44,622 nucleotides of DNA from Gemella bergeri ATCC 700627. GTDB taxonomy: Bacteria > Bacillota > Bacilli > Staphylococcales > Gemellaceae. The notes beneath the pieces were generated by a model. That model saw only the letters and a list, made by a program, of their open reading frames with translations, searched no databases and was not told the DNA's origin. Below, piece after piece: positions 18,769 to 28,395 of this stretch. The translations under genes and the position numbers were made by a program. The stretch lies in assembly GCF_000469465.1 (NCBI RefSeq), contig NZ_KI271798.1, forward strand, positions 1 to 44,622, read 5' to 3'. Every line of letters starts with the position of its first letter. Position 1 is the stretch's first letter.

Positions 18769-18798
18769 ATAATAAGTTTTATTATATCATATTTTCAA
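18769..18798 (-). promoter_or_regulatory. Promoter of the asp23-nusB-xseAB-ispA operon
   Basis: TTGAAA and TATTAT are separated by 18 bases on the minus strand, about 55 bases upstream of the asp23 start. Confidence 0.55.
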
Positions 18799-18803
18799 AG
18801 AAA

Positions 18804-18825
18804 AAAGATAGCAATAGCTACCTTT
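18804..18825 (-). terminator. Terminator of alaS
   Basis: AAAGGTAGC-TATT-GCTATCTTT (one G-U pair) is followed by TTTC on the minus strand, 16 bases past the alaS stop. Confidence 0.8.
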
Positions 18826-18841
18826 TATCTTTAATGCTCTT

Positions 18842-21466
18842 TTAAATGTTTTTAAGCAATTCTTCAAATGCGTTATCAATATTATCTTTATTTTTTGCCC
18901 CTGCTTGCGCCATGTTAGGTCTACCCCCACCACGACCATCGCACATTGTTGCTAATACATTTACTAGTTTTCCTGCATTATAACTTTTAGTTAAGTTATT
19001 ATCCACAGCAACTACAAAATTTACTTTATCATCATTAATGGAAGCAAATGCAATTATATAATTTTCTAATTTTGTCTTAGCATTATCAACTAACTGTTTC
19101 AAATGATTCATATTATCCGATTCTACTACAGCAGTTAAAACATTTATATTATTTACGACTTTCACATCGTTTACTAAATTATTTAATTCTGCGTTAGCAA
19201 TTTTTTGTTGTAAACTTTCTTTTTCTTTGGATAGTTTCTTAATTTCTGTTTGTAAGTGTGAAACTTTTTCTACAACATTATTTGCATTACCTTTAACAAG
19301 TTTTTCTACAGCGTGCAATGTACGTTCTTGTTCTTTTTGATATTTATAAGCTGCTTTTCCCGTTAACGCTTCAATACGTCGTACTCCGGCTGCTACTCCT
19401 GATTCAGAAATAATTTTGAAAATTCCTATTTCTGCACTATTTGCATTATGTGTACCACCACATAACTCAATAGAATAATCACCTATTGATACTACCCTTA
19501 CTACATCACCATATTTTTCTCCAAATAATGCTTGTGCACCAAGTTTTTTTGCTTCTGCAATCGGCATTTCTTCCGTTTTAATTTCAAGTGAATTCCAAAT
19601 TTGTTTGTTTACTTCTTCTTCCACCTGCTCAATTTCTTCTTTTGTTAATGGAGCAAAATGAGTAATATCAAAACGTAATTTTTCATCTGTTACCAATGAA
19701 CCTGCTTGTTTAATATGAGAACCTACTTTTTGTCTTAATGCTTCATTTAATAAGTGTGTTCCTGTATGATTTTTTTCAATATTTAGTCTATATTCTCTAT
19801 CAACTTCCAATGTATATTTATCGCCGACAACTAATTCGCCCTCTATAACTTTTATAAAGTGAATATGACGTTTATCCGGTAGTTTTTTTACATCAAGTAC
19901 ATTTGCTTTGACATTTTGTGAAAAAATGATACCATGATCGGCAACTTGTCCACCACTTTCTGCATAAAATGGTGTTTTGTCAAATACTACTTTCACAACT
20001 TCAGAACCTCGGTAAGAATTTAACACATTTTCTTCTTTATCAACTATTGCCAATAACGATGCGTTTTTCTCCGCTAATTGTGTATAACCGACAAATTCAC
20101 TATCTCCAATAATTTTACTGTACAGATCAGTTTGAACCTGCATTGAAGAATCCTCTTGGCGAGATGCACGAGCACGTTCTTTTTGTTTTTCCATTTCTTC
20201 GTTGAAACCATCTAAATCTACAGTTAAGCCGTACTCTTCGGCATATTCTTGTGTTAATTCAATAGGAAATCCAAATGTATCATATAATTTAAACGCATCA
20301 TTTCCTGAAATGATTTTCGTCGTATTTTTTACTTCTTCTACAATTGTTTCTAAGATTGCTTCGCCTTCATTTAATGTTTCATGGAAACGATCTTCTTCTT
20401 TTAATATGACATCTTTGACAAAATTAGCTGATTCTTTAACATTCGGGTAATAATCAACCATAATATCTGCAACAACGTCAGTCAACTTATACATAAATGA
20501 GGTATTCAATTCTAAAACTTTTGCATAACGAACCGCACGACGCAGTAATCGTCTTAATATATAACCACGTCCCTCATTTGACGGCAACGCCCCATCAGCT
20601 ATTGCAAATACCACCGTTCTAATATGATCGGCAATCACTTTAAATGCAACATCTTGTTCAACAGACGCACCATATTTTATACCCGATAATTTTTCTATTT
20701 CACGCATAATCGGCATAAATAAATCCGTATCAAAGTTAGTCGGCACATCTTGTAATACTGAAACTATACGTTCCAATCCCATACCGGTATCGATATTTTT
20801 TGCAGGTAATTCTGTATATGTACCATCGGCATTGTGATTATATTGGCTAAATACTACATTCCAAACTTCAAGATAACGTTCATTTTCCCCACCGGGATAC
20901 ATCTCTTCTTTCGGTGATGTTGTATCGATATCTTCTCCTCGATCATAAAAAATCTCCGTATTTGGTCCGGACGGACCTTCTCCAATATCCCAGAAATTTC
21001 CTTCAATACGAATAATTCGTTCTTCAGGCAAACCAATATCGTTTTTCCAAATATCATATGCTTCCATATCTTCGGGATGAATAGTTACAGATAATTTTTC
21101 TTTTTCGAGTGCTAACCATTTTTCAGCTGTTAAAAACTCCCACGCCCATTCAATAGCTTCTTTTTTAAAATAATCACCAATTGAAAAATTTCCCAACATT
21201 TCAAAAAATGTATGATGACGTGCTGTTTTTCCAACATTTTCAATATCGTTAGTTCTTATAGATTTTTGTGAATTTACTATTTTTGGATTTTCCGGAATTT
21301 CACGTCCATCAAAATACTTTTTCAATGTTGCTACACCTGAGTTAATCCATAATAAAGACGGGTCATCTATCGGTACGAGTGAAGCACTCGGTTCTATCTT
21401 ATGATTTTTTTCTACGAAAAAATCTAAAAACATTCTTCTTGTTTGTGATGATGTCAGTTGTTTCAT
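18842..21466 (-). CDS. alaS: Alanine--tRNA ligase
   Basis: This enzyme charges tRNA-Ala and edits mischarged Ser/Gly. From the ATG at 21466 (AGGAG site, MKQLTSSQTRRMFLDFF) it encodes 874 residues, the family norm; the frame extends 11 codons further but those are not conserved. Visible are the class II motif 2 region (RTNDIENVGKTARHHTFFEMLGNFSIGDYF, in parts), the editing-site HTGTHLLNEAL, the zinc cysteine in ELCGGTH and a C-terminal coiled coil plus glycine-rich GRGGGRPNMAQAG. It is controlled by the T-box leader directly upstream. Confidence 0.97.
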   Translation of the reverse strand: MKQLTSSQTRRMFLDFFVEKNHKIEPSASLVPIDDPSLLWINSGVATLKKYFDGREIPENPKIVNSQKSIRTNDIENVGKTARHHTFFEMLGNFSIGDYFKKEAIEWAWEFLTAEKWLALEKEKLSVTIHPEDMEAYDIWKNDIGLPEERIIRIEGNFWDIGEGPSGPNTEIFYDRGEDIDTTSPKEEMYPGGENERYLEVWNVVFSQYNHNADGTYTELPAKNIDTGMGLERIVSVLQDVPTNFDTDLFMPIMREIEKLSGIKYGASVEQDVAFKVIADHIRTVVFAIADGALPSNEGRGYILRRLLRRAVRYAKVLELNTSFMYKLTDVVADIMVDYYPNVKESANFVKDVILKEEDRFHETLNEGEAILETIVEEVKNTTKIISGNDAFKLYDTFGFPIELTQEYAEEYGLTVDLDGFNEEMEKQKERARASRQEDSSMQVQTDLYSKIIGDSEFVGYTQLAEKNASLLAIVDKEENVLNSYRGSEVVKVVFDKTPFYAESGGQVADHGIIFSQNVKANVLDVKKLPDKRHIHFIKVIEGELVVGDKYTLEVDREYRLNIEKNHTGTHLLNEALRQKVGSHIKQAGSLVTDEKLRFDITHFAPLTKEEIEQVEEEVNKQIWNSLEIKTEEMPIAEAKKLGAQALFGEKYGDVVRVVSIGDYSIELCGGTHNANSAEIGIFKIISESGVAAGVRRIEALTGKAAYKYQKEQERTLHAVEKLVKGNANNVVEKVSHLQTEIKKLSKEKESLQQKIANAELNNLVNDVKVVNNINVLTAVVESDNMNHLKQLVDNAKTKLENYIIAFASINDDKVNFVVAVDNNLTKSYNAGKLVNVLATMCDGRGGGRPNMAQAGAKNKDNIDNAFEELLKNI

Positions 21467-21499
21467 TGCTGTTCTCCTTTCGATATTGTAAAATAACAA

Positions 21500-21719
21500 C
21501 TAAAAAATGTCCCTTGTGTAAAATTACACAAGGGACGACTATAATCGTGTTACCACCCTATTTCGAGCATAAAACTCCTCATAGTTTTTATAACGGCTTT
21601 AATGCCATGAAGCTGTTAAATAGGTAGCATAAAAGTACATTATAAACCTTTTTCACCGACAGGTTTTCTCTTATAATAATGTGAATTACTTTTAATTCCT
21701 ACACTTCATCATTGTATTA
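21500..21719 (-). promoter_or_regulatory. T-box leader (tRNA-Ala responsive) with terminator
   Basis: This 5' leader of alaS carries the T-box core AGGGTGGTAACACG (21546-21559) and a very strong terminator at 21509-21536 (13-base perfect stem, AA loop, then TTTTTT). Part of the terminator 5' arm can pair alternatively with the T-box. A GCT Ala triplet at 21626-21628 is a candidate specifier. Uncharged tRNA-Ala should favour the antiterminator. Confidence 0.92.
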
Positions 21720-21725
21720 ACTATC

Positions 21726-21754
21726 ATTATAAACAGTTATCAAATATTTGTCAA
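21726..21754 (-). promoter_or_regulatory. Promoter of alaS
   Basis: Perfect TTGACA and TATAAT hexamers are separated by 17 bases on the minus strand, just upstream of the T-box leader. Confidence 0.85.
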
Positions 21755-21759
21755 TAGGT

Positions 21760-22131
21760 TTATTTTGAATTTCTAATTTCCATAATAGCCTTTTTTTTCC
21801 AAAGTTTCATATTTTGTTTAAGAGTGCTGAACCCATAAACAAAATTAAGTGTATCTAAACTGTTAATTTCTTTTTTATTATTGTTCTGAGTTTTTTGTTT
21901 AAAATTTAAAGTAGCATTTATTTTATTATCTCTTATTGATAAAACTTTTACATCTAAAACTTCTCCAACTTTTAAATAACTTCCAATATCAAAAATAAAA
22001 CAGTTGGTAATTTCTGAAATATGAATTAATCCGGCTTGACCGTTTTTGGTTTCAAAAAAGGCACCATAAGGTTTTACCGCTGTAACCTTTACCTTTATTA
22101 TATCTCCTTGTTGTATTTCTCTATAACTCAT
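21760..22131 (-). CDS. S1 RNA-binding domain protein (YugI/CvfD-like)
   Basis: The 123-residue protein has one N-terminal S1 OB-fold domain (about 4-75: GDIIKVKVTAVKPYGAFFE, GLIHISEI, VGEVLDVKVLSI) and a short basic tail. It resembles general stress protein 13 (YugI) and the post-transcriptional regulator CvfD of related bacteria. It probably binds RNA or ribosomes. Its ATG lies inside the last codons of tkt (11-base overlap), so it is translationally coupled to it. Confidence 0.82.
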   Translation of the reverse strand: MSYREIQQGDIIKVKVTAVKPYGAFFETKNGQAGLIHISEITNCFIFDIGSYLKVGEVLDVKVLSIRDNKINATLNFKQKTQNNNKKEINSLDTLNFVYGFSTLKQNMKLWKKKAIMEIRNSK

Positions 22132-24097
22132 TTTTTATTCTATCTACCACTTTTTCCACTGTAAAGCCATATTCTTCAATTACTTTATTTGCCGGAGCGG
22201 AAGCGCCAAATTTATCAATTCCGATAGCAAGTCCATCCAGTCCTATATATTTATACCACAAAGCTGTACTACCCATCTCTAAAGATATTCGTCTTCTTAT
22301 ATTAAATGGTAATAAATTTTCTTTATATTCTTTTGATTGTTCTTCAAATAATTCCATTGACGGCATACTTATAACACGTGATTTTACACCATCATTTTCC
22401 AGTGTTTTCGCTACATCAATTGCAAGTGCTACTTCTGAACCGGTTGCGATTATAATAGTATCAAAATCATTCGAAGTTTCATAAACAGTATAAGCGCCTT
22501 TTTCTACTTTTTCAAATGAGGTATTTTCTAATACCGGCAAACTTTGACGTGTTAATACTAATGATGTCGGTTTTGTATTTATTTTTTGCGATAAATACCA
22601 TGCTGCTTGTGTTTCAACAGCATCTGCAGGTCTAAACACATAAGAATTTGGAATTGTTCTTAATGATGACAGATGTTCAATAGGTTCATGTGTCGGACCG
22701 TCTTCACCAACCGCTATACTATCATGGGTAAATACATATGTAACAGGTAAATTTTGAAGAGCGGATAAACGTAATGCTGCTTTTAGATAATCTGAAAATA
22801 CGAAGAATGTACCGCCAAAAACACGTACTCCCCCATGTAATGTTAAACCGTTAAGAACCGTAGCCATTGCAAATTCACGTACACCGAATTGAATATTACG
22901 TGCTGTTCTATTAATATTATCTTGCAATTCTTCCCCTTTAATAAATGTCATATTAGAGTGAGAAAGATCGGCTGAACCTCCAAAAAATGTCGGAAGCACA
23001 GCTGCTATACTATTAATTGCATCTTGTGATGAATTACGAGTAGCTTGAGCTTCTCCTACATTTTTAAAATTAAAACTTTCTTTAGAAAGATGTTTAATAT
23101 CCTTTCTTAATAATACTTCTTCTAATTCAGCTGCTAATTCTGGGAATTTTTCCTTATATTCATTATATAATTTTTCCCATTTACTATTCGCAGTTTCTCC
23201 ACGTTCTGCAACATTAACTTTAAAATCTTCATATACTTCTTCCGGAATTTCAAAAGGTGCATATTTCCAATCAATTTTTTTTCTAAATAATGTTGTTTCC
23301 TCTTCGCCTAACGGTGCACCGTGGACACCGTTTGTTCCTTGTTTATTAGGAGATCCGGCACCAATTATGGTTTTCACCTCAATCAAGGTCGGTTTATCTG
23401 ATTGTTTTGCTCTTTCAATAGCGTTACTTATAGCTACAACATCTTCACCATTTTCTACCAATAGCGTATTCCAACCATAAGATTCATATCTGGCACGAAC
23501 ATTCTCAGAAAATGCGTCTTTAGTTTCTCCATCTAAACAAATATCATTTGAATCATAAAGAACCACTAATTTATTTAATTTTTGTACTGCAGCAAAACTT
23601 GATGCTTCTGATGCAACACCTTCCATAATATCACCGTCACCACAAATTACATAAGTATAATGGTCAAAAATATCAAAACCTTCTTTATTGTATTTAGCTG
23701 CCAAATAACGTTCAGCCAGTGCCATACCAACAGCAGTAGAAATCCCTTGCCCTAGTGGTCCGGTGGTAGCGTCAACGCCTTTAGTATGACTAAATTCCGG
23801 ATGCCCCGGAGTTTTTGAATTCCACTGACGGAAATTTTTTATCTCTTCTATGCTTACATCTTCAAAACCTGAAAGATGTAATAATGCGTATAACAACATT
23901 GACCCATGACCTGCTGATAAAACAAATCTATCTCTATTAATCCATTCCGGCACAGCAGGATTTACTCTCAAATGTTTAGTAAATAATGAATACGCCATTG
24001 GTGCAGCACCCATTACAATACCCGGATGCCCCGATTTAGCTTTATTAATTGCATCAACTCCTAATACTTTTATTGCGTTGATTGATTGTTGTGACAT
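22121..24097 (-). CDS. tkt: Transketolase
   Basis: This thiamine diphosphate enzyme of the pentose phosphate pathway moves two-carbon units between sugar phosphates. From the ATG at 24097 (AGGAGG site, MSQQSINAIKVLGVDAINKA) it has 658 residues, the usual length. The frame extends 29 codons upstream into recR but is not family-like there. Motifs are SGHPGIVMGAAPMAY, GHGSMLLYALLHL, the TPP-binding GDGDIMEG, GPLGQGI, and FGVREFAM in the pyrimidine domain. It is cotranscribed with recR upstream. Confidence 0.96.
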   Translation of the reverse strand: MSQQSINAIKVLGVDAINKAKSGHPGIVMGAAPMAYSLFTKHLRVNPAVPEWINRDRFVLSAGHGSMLLYALLHLSGFEDVSIEEIKNFRQWNSKTPGHPEFSHTKGVDATTGPLGQGISTAVGMALAERYLAAKYNKEGFDIFDHYTYVICGDGDIMEGVASEASSFAAVQKLNKLVVLYDSNDICLDGETKDAFSENVRARYESYGWNTLLVENGEDVVAISNAIERAKQSDKPTLIEVKTIIGAGSPNKQGTNGVHGAPLGEEETTLFRKKIDWKYAPFEIPEEVYEDFKVNVAERGETANSKWEKLYNEYKEKFPELAAELEEVLLRKDIKHLSKESFNFKNVGEAQATRNSSQDAINSIAAVLPTFFGGSADLSHSNMTFIKGEELQDNINRTARNIQFGVREFAMATVLNGLTLHGGVRVFGGTFFVFSDYLKAALRLSALQNLPVTYVFTHDSIAVGEDGPTHEPIEHLSSLRTIPNSYVFRPADAVETQAAWYLSQKINTKPTSLVLTRQSLPVLENTSFEKVEKGAYTVYETSNDFDTIIIATGSEVALAIDVAKTLENDGVKSRVISMPSMELFEEQSKEYKENLLPFNIRRRISLEMGSTALWYKYIGLDGLAIGIDKFGASAPANKVIEEYGFTVEKVVDRIKNEL

Positions 24098-24113
24098 ACA
24101 ATATCCTCCTAAA

Positions 24114-24710
24114 TTATAATTCTGTTCTTCCTGAAATTGCCCTTGATAAAGTAACTTCATCAACATACTCAATATCGCTTCCAAAGGAAATTCCTTGAGC
24201 TATTCTTGTAACTTTTATACCTGTATTTTTTAAATAACGTGAAATAAAACTAGCTGTCCCTTCCCCATCGGGTGATGAGTTTGTCGCTAAAATTATTTCT
24301 TTTACCGCCGGATTCTTTGCTCTTTCAAATAACGATTTAATATTAATATCCATAGGGCCTATCCCATCCATAGGAGATATAAGACCATCTAAAACGTGAT
24401 ATAATCCTTTGTATTGTTGCATATTTTCCATAGCCACTAAATCATTGTCTGTAGCTACTACACAAATTATTGATTCATCTCTTGATTTATCACAACAAAT
24501 ATCACACACTTTTGTTTCACTAAGCCTATGACAAATTTCACAGTTTGTTAAATTTTTTTTTAGATTTACAAGAGATTCTGAAAAACTCTCTATATCATCA
24601 TCATGCATTTTTAATGTGTGAAAAGCAAGTCTTACAGCTGTTTTTCTACCAATTCCCGGTAGCATTGCATAACTATCTATTAAGTCTAATATTGGTTTTG
24701 GATATTGCAT
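24114..24710 (-). CDS. recR: Recombination protein RecR
   Basis: This protein acts with RecF/RecO to load RecA at gaps. The 198 residues are typical. There is a helix-hairpin-helix at [15 protein letters not shown], a zinc finger CEIC-x8-CDIC near 57-72, a TOPRIM domain ([16 protein letters not shown]) and a C-terminal Walker-like part. It follows ybaB and dnaX in the conserved dnaX-ybaB-recR cluster. Confidence 0.96.
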   Translation of the reverse strand: MQYPKPILDLIDSYAMLPGIGRKTAVRLAFHTLKMHDDDIESFSESLVNLKKNLTNCEICHRLSETKVCDICCDKSRDESIICVVATDNDLVAMENMQQYKGLYHVLDGLISPMDGIGPMDINIKSLFERAKNPAVKEIILATNSSPDGEGTASFISRYLKNTGIKVTRIAQGISFGSDIEYVDEVTLSRAISGRTEL

Positions 24711-24714
24711 TAGA

Positions 24715-25032
24715 CTATAAACCCGGAATATTTAAACCGTTAGTAAATTTACCCAGCGTTTCTTCTTTTAATTGTGTAGATTTTTCCAATGCATCATTTA
24801 CAGCTGTTAACACTAAATCTTGCAACATTTCAATATCTTCCGGATCCACTACCTCTTCTTTTATTTTTATATCCAAAATTTTACCGTCACCGTTAGCTGT
24901 GACTGTTATCATTCCGCCTGATACTGTACCTTCTACAGTTTGCTCCTTTAATCCCTCTTGGGCTGCCAACATATCTTTTTGCATTTTTTGCATTTTACGC
25001 ATCATCTGTTGCATATTTCCCATTCCACGCAT
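24715..25032 (-). CDS. ybaB: YbaB/EbfC nucleoid-associated protein
   Basis: This small DNA-binding protein has 105 residues. The methionine-rich N-terminus ([20 protein letters not shown]) and the core [20 protein letters not shown] and [22 protein letters not shown] are typical of the family. It lies between dnaX and recR, 4 bases before recR. A GGAGG site precedes the start. Confidence 0.95.
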   Translation of the reverse strand: MRGMGNMQQMMRKMQKMQKDMLAAQEGLKEQTVEGTVSGGMITVTANGDGKILDIKIKEEVVDPEDIEMLQDLVLTAVNDALEKSTQLKEETLGKFTNGLNIPGL

Positions 25033-25136
25033 ATTATTTCCTCCTAATATTAATATAATATAATTTTATTTAAAATAATCTAACTTGTCAATATTTTTCA
25101 GTTTTTAAAAATATTTAATTTTATTTTCTGTAACAT

Positions 25137-26801
25137 TTATTTTTCTATAATGATATCCGAAAACAATTCCTCTATTTTTGAAGTTTTTTCTGTATTTTCT
25201 AATGTGACTTCTACTAACTTTTGTTCTGTAATATTATCCTCATTTTTTAAACTTTGATATTGATTAGCTTGAAGAGCATATATTGTATACTCCACTCCAA
25301 TGTAATGTTTAAATAGCTCTTCTAAATATTTTTTATACTTTGTACTTTGGGTCAGTCTGATCATACTGTCAACTTCATTAAACACAAGCAGACCTCCCGT
25401 TTTGGAAGATGCAATAAGTGTACTTGATTTGAATACTTTTCGCATTTCTACCACTTGAAAATTATTTGTACTTAAATTTTCATCCATAATTTTATTAAAT
25501 ACATTAGCTGCATAACTGGTAAAATTATCATTAGCATCAGCTAATAATTTCTTAATCTTCATCTTATCTTTTATTACTACTTCTTTTGGCGAGTTATCTT
25601 GTAAAGTAATATTTTCCTGTGAAATTTCCTTGTCTTCTACTAACATATTATTTTCAGTTTTATTAAAATTTATATTCAGTAGTTTATCTTCCAACTGTTT
25701 AACTCTATTTTCTAAATTTGTTATCTCGGTAGTTGAAATATTTTGAGAGGGATTAAAATTACTATCAGTTGAAAAAATTTCTTTTGAACAAATTTTTACA
25801 ATACAAATTTGCATATAACTAACGTGCTCTGTTGAAAATCTAATAAATTGTTCAGTTTCTGATAATATTTGAATTATTCTATAGAAATAATCAAACGGAA
25901 CTGTTTCAATTTCTTTTGATATTATATCAACAGCATATCCTGTGTAATCAGTATTTTTTAAATTCTTATATACAATAACATCTCTCGTAATATTTATTAA
26001 ATCATTTAATATTAATTTAGTATCTTTAGCTTGATTTAAAAAATCATTATACATCAATAAGGATTTTGTCACATCACCACTAAGAAGTAATTTATAAAAT
26101 TCAAGAATAGTTTCTTCACTAAGCGATGAAGTTACGTCTAATATATTCTCTAATGTTATTTTATCAGCATAGTTAGACACTTGATCTAAAATACTAATTG
26201 CATCTCGCAAACCACCTTTAGCTAAGTTAGAAATTTTAGTTACCGCTTCATCTTCAATATCAAGATTTTCTTGATTAGCAATATGAATTAATCTATCTTT
26301 CAACTGTTTTGTTGTTAAATTTTTAAACTCAAAACGTTGACAACGAGAGAGGATTGTTGCAGGTATTTTATGAATTTCTGTTGTTGCTAAAATAAATATA
26401 ACATGTGCGGGCGGTTCTTCCAGTGTTTTTAACAAAGCATTAAATGCTGCCGTTGTTAACATGTGAACCTCATCTACAATATATATTTTATATTTTCCTT
26501 CTGACGGTAAAAATTTTATAGCTTCTTTTATATCACGAATCTCATCAACACCATTATTACTTGCTGCATCTATTTCAATTATATCAACATTTTCTTTTTG
26601 ATAAATATCATTTTTATTAACAACGTTGGCAAAAATTTTAGCAATGGATGTTTTGCCGGTCCCACGTGGTCCATAAAATAAATAGGCATGGCTAATTTGA
26701 TTTTTTTCTATTGCATTTTTCAAAACAGAAACAATCTGATTTTGACCGACTATATCATCAAAGTTTTGCGGTCTGTACTTTCTATATAATGCCTGAAACA
26801 T
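25137..26801 (-). CDS. dnaX: DNA polymerase III gamma/tau subunit, lacking the usual zinc module
   Basis: This is the clamp-loader ATPase. The 554-residue protein has FQALYRKYRPQNFDDIVGQ at the start, Walker A GPRGTGKTS near 45, EIDAASNNGVDEIR, Walker B YIVDEVHML and sensor 1 LATTEIHKIP. A tau-type C-terminal extension follows (about 360-554). Between Walker A and EIDAASNN the four-cysteine zinc-binding insert present in most DnaX proteins is missing; the segment reads FANVVNKNDIYQKENVDI without any Cys. It leads the dnaX-ybaB-recR-tkt run. Confidence 0.95.
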   Translation of the reverse strand: MFQALYRKYRPQNFDDIVGQNQIVSVLKNAIEKNQISHAYLFYGPRGTGKTSIAKIFANVVNKNDIYQKENVDIIEIDAASNNGVDEIRDIKEAIKFLPSEGKYKIYIVDEVHMLTTAAFNALLKTLEEPPAHVIFILATTEIHKIPATILSRCQRFEFKNLTTKQLKDRLIHIANQENLDIEDEAVTKISNLAKGGLRDAISILDQVSNYADKITLENILDVTSSLSEETILEFYKLLLSGDVTKSLLMYNDFLNQAKDTKLILNDLINITRDVIVYKNLKNTDYTGYAVDIISKEIETVPFDYFYRIIQILSETEQFIRFSTEHVSYMQICIVKICSKEIFSTDSNFNPSQNISTTEITNLENRVKQLEDKLLNINFNKTENNMLVEDKEISQENITLQDNSPKEVVIKDKMKIKKLLADANDNFTSYAANVFNKIMDENLSTNNFQVVEMRKVFKSSTLIASSKTGGLLVFNEVDSMIRLTQSTKYKKYLEELFKHYIGVEYTIYALQANQYQSLKNEDNITEQKLVEVTLENTEKTSKIEELFSDIIIEK

Positions 26802-26831
26802 ATAAACCTCCTATATTAATTTGACTATCTT

Positions 26832-26840
26832 ATTATATCA
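26832..26840 (-). promoter_or_regulatory. Extended -10 promoter of dnaX
   Basis: TGATATAAT on the minus strand is an extended -10 about 31 bases before the dnaX start. A clear -35 is not visible. Confidence 0.5.
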
Positions 26841-26946
26841 TAATTTAATAATAACATATAGGGATAAAATATTTTTCATCAACAACAAAAATCCATACAT
26901 ATAACTTATATAAAGACTTCTAAAATAAATTTATACATAAAATTAT

Positions 26947-26985
26947 GCTGATTTATTATTAAAATATTTTTAACAATAAATCAGC
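26947..26985 (-). terminator. Terminator of the second amino-acid ABC operon
   Basis: GCTGATTTATT pairs perfectly with AATAAATCAGC around a loop that can itself fold, followed by ATAATTTT on the minus strand. Confidence 0.8.
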
Positions 26986-27006
26986 CACTTTACACATTAC
27001 TTAATT

Positions 27007-27735
27007 TTATAATATTTTTGAGAAAAATTCTTTTGTTCTATCTTGTTTAGGATTATCAAAAATTTCTGATGGTGTTCCTTCTTCAAGAACTATTCCATCA
27101 TCCATAAAAATTATTTTATCTGCAACCTCTTTTGCAAAATTCATTTCATGAGTAACAATTACCATTGTTAATCCTTCTTCAGATAATTCTTTAATAACAT
27201 CAAGAACTTCCTTAACCATCTCCGGATCTAACGCACTTGTCGGTTCATCAAACAACAAAACCTCCGGAGAATTCGCCAAGGCACGAGCTATCGCCACACG
27301 CTGTTTTTGCCCACCTGACAAACTATTTGGATAAGCATCTTTTTTATCTTTTAAACCTACCCTGTTTAATAATTCCAATGCTTTTTTTTCAAGATTTTCT
27401 TTTTTATCTATACCAAAGGTTTTTGGAGCAAGTATTATATTTTCCAATACATTCATATTAGGGAATAAATTAAAGTTTTGAAATACCATTCCTACTTTTT
27501 TTCTATATTCATTAATATTTTGTTTTGTAATATCTTCACCGTTAAACTTTATTTCCCCTGCTGAAGGTTTCTCTAATAAATTTATGCAACGAAGTGCCGT
27601 ACTTTTCCCACTACCGCTTGAACCTAATATTACGATTTTCTCCCCTTTTTCCACGTTAATATTTATCCCTTTTAAAACTTCATCTTTACCAAATTTTTTA
27701 TGTAAGTTTTTTATTTCCAACAACAATTTATTCAC
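27007..27735 (-). CDS. Amino-acid ABC transporter ATP-binding protein
   Basis: The 242-residue ATPase of a polar amino-acid importer (GlnQ type) has Walker [10 protein letters not shown] near 37, Q-loop [10 protein letters not shown], signature [15 protein letters not shown], Walker [15 protein letters not shown] and switch VTHEM. The tail includes [15 protein letters not shown], full length for the group. Its start abuts the permease stop, so the genes are coupled. The whole operon is governed by the tandem T-box leader at 29273-29620. Confidence 0.95.
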   Translation of the reverse strand: MNKLLLEIKNLHKKFGKDEVLKGININVEKGEKIVILGSSGSGKSTALRCINLLEKPSAGEIKFNGEDITKQNINEYRKKVGMVFQNFNLFPNMNVLENIILAPKTFGIDKKENLEKKALELLNRVGLKDKKDAYPNSLSGGQKQRVAIARALANSPEVLLFDEPTSALDPEMVKEVLDVIKELSEEGLTMVIVTHEMNFAKEVADKIIFMDDGIVLEEGTPSEIFDNPKQDRTKEFFSKIL

Positions 27736-28377
27736 CTACTTTACTAATTTTTTTTCCAGACGTTTTACTAATAGTGATAACACTGAAGTAATTATAAAAT
27801 ATATTGCAGCAGCCACTAAATACGGTCCAAACGTTTGGTAAGTTGCATTTTTTACGGTGTTAGCCGTAAACATTATATCCGCTACACCAACAAAATATAC
27901 TATTGATGATTCTTTAACAAGAGAAATAAATTCATTCCCAAGTGCCGGTAAGCTATTTTTAAATGCTTGCGGTAAAATAACAAGTTTCATCGTTTGAAAG
28001 TAACTCAGCCCCAGAGAACGCCCAGCTTCCATTTGTCCTTTATCAATCGCAACTATCCCTGAACGGAATATTTCACTAACATACGCTCCCGAATTAATTG
28101 ATAGGGCAATAATCGCTGACATAAACGGTGTAAATGATACTCCGACTTCCGGTAGTGCAAAATAAATAATCATAATTTGCACCAATATCGGTGTATTTCT
28201 AATAACCTCTACATAAATGCCGGCCAAAATATTTAATATCTTTATTGTACTTATTTTAGCTAAACAAACTAAAATTCCTAGTACCAACCCTATTAATAAT
28301 GCAATAAGTGAAACTTTTAATGTCGTTACCGTTGCCTCTAAATATGTTGTGTAATAATTTGGGAGAAAATCAAACAT
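27736..28377 (-). CDS. Amino-acid ABC transporter permease
   Basis: The 213-residue membrane subunit has a HisM/GlnP-type fold of about five helices. It keeps VIRNTPILVQIMIIYFALP, the motif in which the other permease of this window has a UGA, and the EAA loop EAGRSLGLSYFQTMKLVILPQA that contacts the ATPase. It is encoded between the receptor and ATPase genes. Confidence 0.94.
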   Translation of the reverse strand: MFDFLPNYYTTYLEATVTTLKVSLIALLIGLVLGILVCLAKISTIKILNILAGIYVEVIRNTPILVQIMIIYFALPEVGVSFTPFMSAIIALSINSGAYVSEIFRSGIVAIDKGQMEAGRSLGLSYFQTMKLVILPQAFKNSLPALGNEFISLVKESSIVYFVGVADIMFTANTVKNATYQTFGPYLVAAAIYFIITSVLSLLVKRLEKKLVK

Positions 28378-28395
28378 TTATCTTTTTACCTCTTT

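Noticed and set aside
24545-25063. Plus-strand 172-codon ORF across recR and ybaB
   Set aside because: It is antisense to two highly conserved genes, has no family-like sequence and no ribosome binding site.
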